A stretch of 11,808 nt of DNA, taken from assembly GCA_035690725.1 (NCBI GenBank), contig DASSKF010000156.1, positions 1-11,808 of the forward strand, in the 5' to 3' direction. This document shows positions 1 through 5,828 of this stretch, piece after piece. The notes beneath the pieces were generated by a model. It did no database searches, was not told the origin of the DNA, and saw only the letters and a list, made by a program, of their open reading frames with translations. The position numbers and the translations under genes were made by a program. The DNA comes from DASSKF01 sp035690725. Its GTDB lineage: Bacteria; Actinomycetota; Actinomycetes; Actinomycetales; Dermatophilaceae. Position 1 is the first letter of the stretch. Each line of letters opens with the position of its first letter.

Positions 1-1362
1 TTCGACGACGCCGAGGTCCCGATCACGAGCATCACCAACGGCGTCCACGCCCCGACGTGGGTGGACCGCAAGGTCTTCGAGCTCGCGGAGACCTACGTGG
101 GCACGACCAACATCGAGGAGGAGCAGGCCTGGGACCGCATCGGCAAGATCCCCGGTGACGCGGTCTGGTCCACCAAGCGCGAGCTGCGCTCCCAGCTCGT
201 CACCGAGGCCCGCCGCCGGCTGCGCTCGTCGTGGCTCAAGCGGGGCGCCAGCCCGGCCGAGCTGCGCTGGATCGACGACGTGCTCGACCCGGACGTGCTG
301 ACGATCGGCTTCGCCCGCCGGGTGCCGACGTACAAGCGGCTCACCCTGATGCTGCGCGACCCGGACCGGCTCAAGCGGCTGCTGCTGCACCCCGAGCGTC
401 CGGTCCAGCTGGTCATCGCCGGGAAGAGCCACCCGGCGGACGAGACGGGCAAGCGGCTGATCCAGCAGATGGTGCAGTTCGCCGACGACCCGGAGATCCG
501 GCACCGCATCGTGTTCCTGCCCAACTACGACATCGCCATGGCGCAGTACCTCTACCCGGGGTGCGACGTCTGGCTGAACAACCCGCTGCGCCCGTTCGAG
601 GCCTGTGGCACCTCCGGCATGAAGGCGGCGCTCAACGGCGGGCTCAACCTGTCCGTCCTCGACGGCTGGTGGGACGAGTGGTACGACGGCGAGAACGGCT
701 GGGCCATCCCCACCGCGGACGGCGTCGAGGACGCGGACCGCCGCGACGACCTGGAGGCCAGTGCGCTCTACGAGCTCATCGAGGACTCGGTCGCCCCGCT
801 CTACTACGACCACGACGCCGACGGACTGCCCCAGCGCTGGCTGTCGATGGTCGACCACACGCTGACGACCCTCGGCCCCAAGGTGCTCGCGACCCGGATG
901 GTGCGCGACTACGTCGAGGAGCTGTACCTTCCCGCCGCGCGGGCCGGCTGGCACGTCGACGGCCCGGGGCACCCCGGCGCCAAGGACCTGGCGGACTACA
1001 AGAGCCGGCTGGTGGCGGCGTGGGACGGCGTGCGCGTCGACCACGTCGACTCCTCGGGCGTCTCGGACTCGCCGCAGGTGGGCGACCGGTTCCAGGTCAC
1101 CGCCTACGTGACCCTCGGCGACCTCTCGCCGGAGGACGTGCAGGTGCAGGTGGTCTACGGGCGCGCGTCGGAGGCGGATGACCTCAGCGACGTCACCCGG
1201 GCGGCGCTGCGCCACGTCGAGGGCTACGAGGCCGGCCGGCACCGGTTCGACGGCGAGGTCCAGCTCACCCGCACCGGCCCGTTCGGCTACAGCGTGCGCG
1301 TCCTGCCCCGCCACGAGTCCCTCGCGAGCGTCAGCGAGCTCGGCCTCGTCGCCAACGCCTGA
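1..1362 (+). CDS. glgP: Alpha-glucan phosphorylase, C-terminal part (5' end outside window)
   Basis: Releases glucose-1-phosphate from the non-reducing ends of glycogen or maltodextrin in the cytoplasm, using pyridoxal phosphate. The reading frame is open from base 1, so about 453 C-terminal residues are present; actinobacterial members of this family are roughly 850 residues, so about half is missing. Numbering from the first codon, ITNGVHAPTW (residues 11-20) is a phosphorylase substrate-site motif. RRVPTYKR (about 107-114) is typical of the alpha-glucan phosphorylase branch. ACGTSGMKAALNGG holds the PLP-binding lysine at residue 208 (codon 622-624). A beta-rich C-terminal tail follows from about residue 330. 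It ends at TGA 1360-1362. It is followed after 75 bp by the lacI-type gene, which has its own proposed promoter, so it is probably not part of the sugar operon. The family call is firm; the preferred chain length of the substrate cannot be told. Confidence 0.93.
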   Translation, partial: FDDAEVPITSITNGVHAPTWVDRKVFELAETYVGTTNIEEEQAWDRIGKIPGDAVWSTKRELRSQLVTEARRRLRSSWLKRGASPAELRWIDDVLDPDVLTIGFARRVPTYKRLTLMLRDPDRLKRLLLHPERPVQLVIAGKSHPADETGKRLIQQMVQFADDPEIRHRIVFLPNYDIAMAQYLYPGCDVWLNNPLRPFEACGTSGMKAALNGGLNLSVLDGWWDEWYDGENGWAIPTADGVEDADRRDDLEASALYELIEDSVAPLYYDHDADGLPQRWLSMVDHTLTTLGPKVLATRMVRDYVEELYLPAARAGWHVDGPGHPGAKDLADYKSRLVAAWDGVRVDHVDSSGVSDSPQVGDRFQVTAYVTLGDLSPEDVQVQVVYGRASEADDLSDVTRAALRHVEGYEAGRHRFDGEVQLTRTGPFGYSVRVLPRHESLASVSELGLVANA

Positions 1363-1381
1363 CCGGACCTCCAGGGGAGTC

Positions 1382-1411
1382 TCGATGCCGGCTGAACCGC
1401 TTCAGTACCAT
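1382..1411 (+). promoter_or_regulatory. Proposed lacI promoter with operator 1392-1405
   Basis: The 14-mer CTGAACCGCTTCAG (1392-1405) is an inverted repeat with 6 of 7 positions matched, the size and shape of a LacI-family operator. It is followed directly by TACCAT (1406-1411), which fits the TANNNT form of a -10 box. A weak -35 (TCGATG, 1382-1387) would give an 18-bp spacer holding the operator, so bound repressor would block RNA polymerase. A start near 1418 would give a leader of about 20 nt to the ATG at 1438. The palindrome is seen directly; its role in autorepression is inferred from the second related site before the lipoprotein gene. Confidence 0.5.
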
Positions 1412-1437
1412 GGTCTCCTTCACGAAGGGTGTGAGCC

Positions 1438-2490
1438 ATGGCGGAGGACAGCTCGTCGGTGGAGCCGGAGGCCTCCCGGCCGCGTGTCCGCATGGCCGAC
1501 ATGGCTCGCGAGCTGGGCATCTCCAAGGCTGCCGTCTCCTATGCGCTGAACGGGTTGCCGGGCGTGGCGGCCGACACCAGGCAGCGCGTGCTCGAGCTGG
1601 CCAAGGAGCGAGGCTGGCACGCCAGCAGCAGTGCCCGCGCGCTCTCCGGCGCGCGCACCGGTGTCGTGGGCCTCGTGCTGTCCCGCCCCACCGACGTGCT
1701 GACCGCGGAGAGCTTCTTCATCCGGTTCCTGGCAGGTGTGGAGTCGGTGCTCAACCAGTCGGGCGGCAGCCTCCTGCTCAAGGTGATCGGTGACCACCCG
1801 GAGGTGGAGATCGACACCTACGAACGGTGGTGGGGGGAGCGGCGCATCGACGGCGTGATCATGGTCGACGAGCGCTACCGCGACCCGCGGGTGCAGGCGG
1901 TCTCCCGCATCGGGGTGCCGGCCGTGTTGTGCGGCGGCCCGGTGAAGCCTGGGCAGGTTCCGTGCCTGTGGACCGACCAGGCCGCCGACGCCGCCATCGT
2001 GGTGGAGCACCTCGCCGGCCTCGGGCACCGCCGGATCGCGCACGTCAGCGGACCGCTCGAGTTCGTGCACGAGCGGGCGCGCCGGCGCGGCGTCCGCAGT
2101 GCCGCGCGCCGGCGCGGCCTCGAGATCACCACCGTGGAAGCGGACTACACCGGCCCTCGGGCCGGGGAGGAGACCGCCCGGATGGTCTCCGGGCGGGACC
2201 GGCCGACGGCGATCATCTACGGCAACGACGTGATGGCCGTCTCGGGGCTCGGCGCGCTGGCCGAGGTGGGCTGCCGGGTGCCCGAGGACGTGGCGGTGGC
2301 GAGCTGGGACGACTCCGCCCTGATGTCGGTGACCCGCCCCGCGGTGACGGCGCTCGGCCGCGACACCCCCGAGTTCGGCGCGATGGCGGCGCGGCTGCTG
2401 CTCGATGTCGTCGACGGCAAGCGGCCCGGCCCGGTGCAGGTCCCTCCGTCGACCCTGTCGGTGCGGGAGTCCACGGCACCCTCGGGCTGA
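1438..2490 (+). CDS. LacI-family transcriptional repressor
   Basis: A 350-residue DNA-binding regulator, probably of the adjacent sugar uptake and hydrolysis operon. The LacI helix-turn-helix covers residues 19-39 (MADMARELGISKAAVSYALNG). The family's GVAADTRQRVLELAKERGW follows at 42-60, then a hinge-helix region with ARALSG at 66-71. From about residue 74 (TGVVGLVLSRP) the protein has the periplasmic-binding-protein-like effector domain, including GHRRIAHVSGP and a late VAVASWDDS segment. The length is normal for the family. The start is supported by GAAGGG at 1424-1429, eight bases before the ATG, and there is no earlier in-frame ATG. The gene points the same way as the operon and lies 156 bp upstream of it, like cebR beside cebEFG in Streptomyces. 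The likely effector is the imported sugar or a product of the two hydrolases; its identity is not visible. The proposed sites differ from the TGGGAGCGCTCCCA box known for CebR, so calling it CebR is not justified. Confidence 0.92.
   Translation: MAEDSSSVEPEASRPRVRMADMARELGISKAAVSYALNGLPGVAADTRQRVLELAKERGWHASSSARALSGARTGVVGLVLSRPTDVLTAESFFIRFLAGVESVLNQSGGSLLLKVIGDHPEVEIDTYERWWGERRIDGVIMVDERYRDPRVQAVSRIGVPAVLCGGPVKPGQVPCLWTDQAADAAIVVEHLAGLGHRRIAHVSGPLEFVHERARRRGVRSAARRRGLEITTVEADYTGPRAGEETARMVSGRDRPTAIIYGNDVMAVSGLGALAEVGCRVPEDVAVASWDDSALMSVTRPAVTALGRDTPEFGAMAARLLLDVVDGKRPGPVQVPPSTLSVRESTAPSG
2077..2118 (+). repeat. 15-bp direct repeat inside the lacI-type gene
   Basis: GCGCGCCGGCGCGGC occurs at 2077-2091 and again at 2104-2118, a 27-bp period. 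It is in frame and encodes two ARRRG pentapeptides nine residues apart. LacI-family proteins commonly have an R-x-x-G ... A-x-x-x-x-G-L pattern here, and the repeat fits it, so the reading frame and fold are not disturbed. Confidence 0.6.
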
Positions 2491-2497
2491 CGGCGCC

Positions 2498-2525
2498 GTG
2501 CCCCTGACCCGACGAGGGCGGGCAC
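2498..2525 (+). terminator. Possible terminator after the lacI-type gene
   Basis: GTGCCC (2498-2503) pairs with GGGCAC (2520-2525) around a 16-nt loop. An alternative inner pairing of CCCT with AGGG is also possible. It begins 8 bp after the repressor stop codon and before the proposed operon promoter, a sensible place for a terminator. There is no T-tract, the stem is short and GC-rich stems arise by chance here, so support is modest. Confidence 0.3.
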
Positions 2526-2561
2526 CGGGAAAGCCTTCGATAACGGTTCGGTCACAGGGTC

Positions 2562-2591
2562 CTGACAACTGAACCGGGTAAGTGCTCCAAT
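2562..2591 (+). promoter_or_regulatory. Proposed sugar-operon promoter with operator 2569-2582
   Basis: CTGACA (2562-2567, 5 of 6 to TTGACA) and TCCAAT (2586-2591, 4 of 6 to TATAAT) are 18 bp apart. Between them lies CTGAACCGGGTAAG (2569-2582), an imperfect palindrome with 5 of 7 matched positions. It shares its first seven bases, and 11 of 14 overall, with the site before the lacI-type gene. Repressor at this site would sit between the -35 and -10 boxes. A start near 2598 gives a leader of about 49 nt before the GTG at 2647. The sequence similarity is seen directly; promoter activity and repression are inferred. Confidence 0.5.
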
Positions 2592-2635
2592 GAAGGAACC
2601 AGCCGGTCGGTCGCCGAGACCAGATCGCCGTCCTC

Positions 2636-2641
2636 AGGGAG
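2636..2641 (+). promoter_or_regulatory. Ribosome binding site deciding the lipoprotein start
   Basis: AGGGAG lies five bases before GTG 2647. The competing ATG at 2590 has no comparable site and overlaps the proposed -10 box (2586-2591), so it would probably lie outside the transcript. Confidence 0.6.
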
Positions 2642-2646
2642 TTCCC

Positions 2647-3996
2647 GTGAAAGTTCCCGCGAAAGCTCAGATCCTCACCGCGACGGGCGTGGCCGCTGCC
2701 CTCGCGCTCAGCGCGTGCGCCGGAGGGGGCAGCACCGTGGCCGGCGGAAGCGGCGGTGGTGGCGGTGGCGCCTCCGGCGGGAGTGGCGGCACCATCACCT
2801 ACTGGGCCAGCAACCAGGGCGCCAGCATCCAGGTGGACAAGAAGGTGCTGGGCAAGGAGCTGGCCAAGTTCACGAAGCAGACGGGGGTCGACGTCAAGCT
2901 CCAGGTCATCGGCTGGCCGGACCTGCTCAACAAGATCCTGGGCGCCACCACCAGCGGCCAGGGCCCCGACGTGCTCAACATCGGCAACACGTGGGCCGCC
3001 TCCCTGCAGGCCACCGGCGCGTTCATGCCGTTCGACAAGGCCGCGATGCAGGCGATCGGTGGCAAGGACAAGTTCGTCGAGACGTCCCTCGCGACCGGTG
3101 GGGCCCCCGGTAAGACCCCGACGTCCGTGCCGCTGTACGGACTCGTCTACGGCCTCTACTACAACAAGAAGATGTTCGCCGACGCGGGCCTCAAGCCTCC
3201 GACGACCTGGCAGGAGCTCGTCACTGACGCGCACAAGCTGACCAACCCGTCCAAGGGTGTCTACGGCATGGCCATGGAGGGCGGCAGCTACACCGAGAGC
3301 GTGCACTTCGCGTTCATCTTCGGCCAGCAGCACGGAGGTGACCCCTTCGACTCGCAGGGCAACCCGACGTTCACCACACCGGGCATGGTGGCCGGCGTGA
3401 AGCAGTACGTCGACCTGATGAGCAACGGCGTCGTCAACCCCAGCAGCGTGCAGTACAAGAACGGCCCCGAGGCGCCGGGTGACTTCGCCAAGGGCAAGGC
3501 CGCGATGCTGATGAGCCAGAACAACGCCGACAACACCCTGCAGGCCGACGGGATGAAGACCAGCGAGTACGGCGTCGTGGCGATCCCCGCCCCCAGCCCG
3601 CTCCCGCCCGGCGGCAAGGACGTGGCCAGCTTCGTGGCCGGCATCAACGTCTCGATCTTCAAGAACACCCAGAACAAGGACGCGTCGCTCAAGCTGGTGA
3701 AGTTCCTCACGAGCCCCGAGGAGCAGGCGATCCTCGACAAGCCGTACACGGCGCTGCCGGTGGTCAAGGGCGGCAAGGTCAACTTCACGGACAACCCCCA
3801 GGAGGCCCAGACTTTCCAGGACATCCTGGCCACCAAGGCCGTGCCGCTGCCCCTCGTCCCCGCCGAGTCGGAGTTCGAGACCAACGTCGGCAACGCGGTC
3901 AACACGCTCCTGGCGCAAGCTGCCACCGGCGACAAGGTCAGCACGGCTGACGTGAAGGCCGCCCTGCAGACGGCACAACAGAAGATGGCCGGCTGA
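2647..3996 (+). CDS. ABC transporter sugar-binding lipoprotein
   Basis: Extracellular solute-binding protein (family 1, MalE/CebE-like) that captures an oligosaccharide and hands it to the two permeases encoded next. With the GTG start it has 449 residues, normal for the family. A short basic start and hydrophobic stretch lead to the lipobox LSAC, with the lipidated cysteine at residue 24 (codon 2716-2718). A glycine/serine-rich linker of about 25 residues follows, then the mature domain beginning TITYWAS. GPDVLNIGNTWAASLQATGAF, PLYGLVYGLYYNKKMFADAGL and the late TSPEEQAILDKP region match this binding-protein family. A start at ATG 2590 would add 19 residues (468 total) and place a long polar stretch before the signal peptide; the ribosome binding site and proposed promoter argue against it. 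The stop is 10 nt before the first permease. The bound sugar cannot be read from the sequence; the neighbouring hydrolases suggest a beta-linked oligosaccharide. Confidence 0.93.
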   Translation: MKVPAKAQILTATGVAAALALSACAGGGSTVAGGSGGGGGGASGGSGGTITYWASNQGASIQVDKKVLGKELAKFTKQTGVDVKLQVIGWPDLLNKILGATTSGQGPDVLNIGNTWAASLQATGAFMPFDKAAMQAIGGKDKFVETSLATGGAPGKTPTSVPLYGLVYGLYYNKKMFADAGLKPPTTWQELVTDAHKLTNPSKGVYGMAMEGGSYTESVHFAFIFGQQHGGDPFDSQGNPTFTTPGMVAGVKQYVDLMSNGVVNPSSVQYKNGPEAPGDFAKGKAAMLMSQNNADNTLQADGMKTSEYGVVAIPAPSPLPPGGKDVASFVAGINVSIFKNTQNKDASLKLVKFLTSPEEQAILDKPYTALPVVKGGKVNFTDNPQEAQTFQDILATKAVPLPLVPAESEFETNVGNAVNTLLAQAATGDKVSTADVKAALQTAQQKMAG

Positions 3997-4006
3997 GGCC
4001 GGTCCG

Positions 4007-4987
4007 TTGGCCACAACCCACACCACGCCTCCCCCCGTCCGCGCACCGGCACACGGGCGGGGGGCGCAGCGGCGCCGCCACCACCTGACGTGGCAGCGCA
4101 CCACGCCCTACCTCCTGGTGGCACCCGCCGTGCTGCTGGAGCTGCTGATCCACATCATCCCCATGCTCGTGGGCGTGTGGATGAGCTTCGTCGAGCTCAC
4201 CCAGTTCTTCATCGCCAACTGGTCGGCGGCCCCGTATGCCGGACTCGGGAACTACCGGGTCGCCCTCGACTTCTCCGGACCCCTCGGGTCGGACCTGCTC
4301 CGGTCCTTCGGAGTCACCGCCGCCTACACGGTTCTCGTGGTCGGGTTCTCGTGGTTGTTCGGCATGTCGGCTGCCGTGGTGCTGCAGCGCAGCTTCCGTG
4401 GACGGGGGCTGCTCCGGACACTTTTCCTGGTGCCGTACGCACTGCCCATCTACGCCGCGGTCATCACGTGGAGCTTCATGTTCCAACGCGACAACGGCTT
4501 GGTGAACCACGTGCTCCAGAGCAACCTGCACCTGCTCGACCACTCCGTCTTCTGGCTGATCGGCGACAACGCGTTCGTCTCGATGACCGTGGTGGCGCTC
4601 TGGCGCTCGTGGCCGTTCGCCTTCCTGATGCTGATGGCCGGCATGCAGAACATCCCGGACGAGATCTACGACGCCGCGGCCGTCGACGGCGCCGGCATCT
4701 GGCAGCAGGTCCGCTACATCACCATGGCATCCCTGCGCCCGGTCAACACCGTGCTGCTCCTGATGCTGTTCCTGTGGACCTTCAACGACTTCAACACGCC
4801 GTTCGTGCTGTTCGGGCCCACCGCGCCCGCGGCTGCGGACATCATCTCGATCCACATCTACGGCAACTCGTTCATCAACTGGAACTTCGGGCTCGGCTCC
4901 GCGATGTCGGTGCTGCTGCTGCTCGTCCTCCTCGTGGTGACCGGGCTCTACCTCGCCATCATGACCCGGAGGTCCCGTCGTGCGTGA
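4007..4987 (+). CDS. ABC transporter sugar permease, MalF/CebF type
   Basis: Inner-membrane permease subunit of the sugar importer, 326 residues. A basic, proline-rich cytoplasmic N-terminus (about 30 residues) precedes six hydrophobic segments, near residues 34-60, 102-126, 137-158, 188-212, 246-268 and 298-318. The cytoplasmic EAA loop that docks the ATPase is at 219-230 (EIYDAAAVDGAG), carrying the conserved glycine at 228. It starts with TTG at 4007; no better in-frame start precedes the first membrane segment. The TGAGG overlapping the previous stop (3994-3998) lies eight bases upstream and can serve as ribosome binding site. The 3' end overlaps the second permease by 8 nt, implying coupled translation. 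Family certain, substrate unknown. Confidence 0.93.
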   Translation: MATTHTTPPPVRAPAHGRGAQRRRHHLTWQRTTPYLLVAPAVLLELLIHIIPMLVGVWMSFVELTQFFIANWSAAPYAGLGNYRVALDFSGPLGSDLLRSFGVTAAYTVLVVGFSWLFGMSAAVVLQRSFRGRGLLRTLFLVPYALPIYAAVITWSFMFQRDNGLVNHVLQSNLHLLDHSVFWLIGDNAFVSMTVVALWRSWPFAFLMLMAGMQNIPDEIYDAAAVDGAGIWQQVRYITMASLRPVNTVLLLMLFLWTFNDFNTPFVLFGPTAPAAADIISIHIYGNSFINWNFGLGSAMSVLLLLVLLVVTGLYLAIMTRRSRRA

Positions 4988-5822
4988 ACCGCTGTCGTTC
5001 CGGGTGTTCCGGTGGGTGGTCGTCGTGGTCCTCGGACTGTTCACTGTGGTGCCGCTCTACGACATGCTCACCAGCGCGATCAAGCCGCTGGGGGACGTGC
5101 AGGGCGCCTTCCACTGGTGGCCCGCCCACCCGACGTTCGAGCCGTTCATCCAGATCTGGAGCACCGTCCCCCTCGCGCGCTACTTCGCCAACAGCCTCGT
5201 CGTCTGCACGGTGTCGACCGTCTTCAGCGTCATCATCGCCATCTTCGCGGGCTACGCGGTGTCCCGGTACCGCTTCCGCGGACGACGGGTGTTCACCGGT
5301 GCCGTGCTGTCGACGCAGATGTTCCCCGGCATCCTCTTCCTGCTGCCGCTGTTCCTGATCTTCACCAACATCGACAAGACGCTCGGCACCACGCTGCTGT
5401 ACCAGACGCGCCTCGGCCTGATCGTCACCTACCTGACGTTCTCGCTGCCCTTCTCGATCTGGATGCTCGCGAGCTACTTGGACGGGATCCCGCGGGACCT
5501 GGACGAGGCCGCTCGCATCGACGGCACGACGACGATGGGTGCGCTGTTCCGGGTGGTCCTCCCGGCAGCCCGGCCGGGCGTGGTGGCCGTCGCGGTCTAC
5601 TCCTTCATGACCGCATGGGGTGAGGTGCTGTTCGCCTCGCAGATGACCAACGACTCGACCAAGACGCTGTCCATCGGGCTGCAGAACTACTCCACCGCCA
5701 TCAACGTCTACTGGAACCAGGTGATGGCGGCGTCCCTCGTCGTCTCCGTGCCGGTGGTGGTGGGCTTCCTGCTGCTGCAGAAGTACCTGGTCGCCGGGCT
5801 GACGTCCGGGTCGGTCAAGTAG
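4980..5822 (+). CDS. ABC transporter sugar permease, MalG/CebG type
   Basis: Second inner-membrane permease subunit, 280 residues, partner of the upstream permease. Six hydrophobic segments are visible, the first at about 10-30, others near 70-94, 106-129, 146-168, 199-217 and 250-268. The EAA docking loop lies at about 169-200 (GIPRDLDEAARIDG onward), with E176, G182 and P195 in the expected spacing. The GTG start at 4980 has GGAGG at 4968-4972, seven bases upstream and inside the previous gene, which it overlaps by 8 nt. No ATP-binding subunit follows; sugar importers of this type in Streptomyces use the shared ATPase MsiK encoded elsewhere, and the same is inferred here. The stop lies 6 nt before the GH5-like gene. 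Confidence 0.93.
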   Translation: MREPLSFRVFRWVVVVVLGLFTVVPLYDMLTSAIKPLGDVQGAFHWWPAHPTFEPFIQIWSTVPLARYFANSLVVCTVSTVFSVIIAIFAGYAVSRYRFRGRRVFTGAVLSTQMFPGILFLLPLFLIFTNIDKTLGTTLLYQTRLGLIVTYLTFSLPFSIWMLASYLDGIPRDLDEAARIDGTTTMGALFRVVLPAARPGVVAVAVYSFMTAWGEVLFASQMTNDSTKTLSIGLQNYSTAINVYWNQVMAASLVVSVPVVVGFLLLQKYLVAGLTSGSVK

Positions 5823-5828
5823 GCGGCC

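Noticed and set aside
2540..2553. GATAACGGTTCGGT as a third repressor site
   Set aside because: It has an AACGGTT core, but the two halves match poorly beyond it and do not fit the CTGAACC pattern of the two better sites.
1420..4104. An 894-codon open frame on the minus strand
   Set aside because: It runs across the lacI-type gene, the promoter region and the lipoprotein gene in antisense, with low-complexity histidine/arginine/valine-rich translation and no family resemblance.
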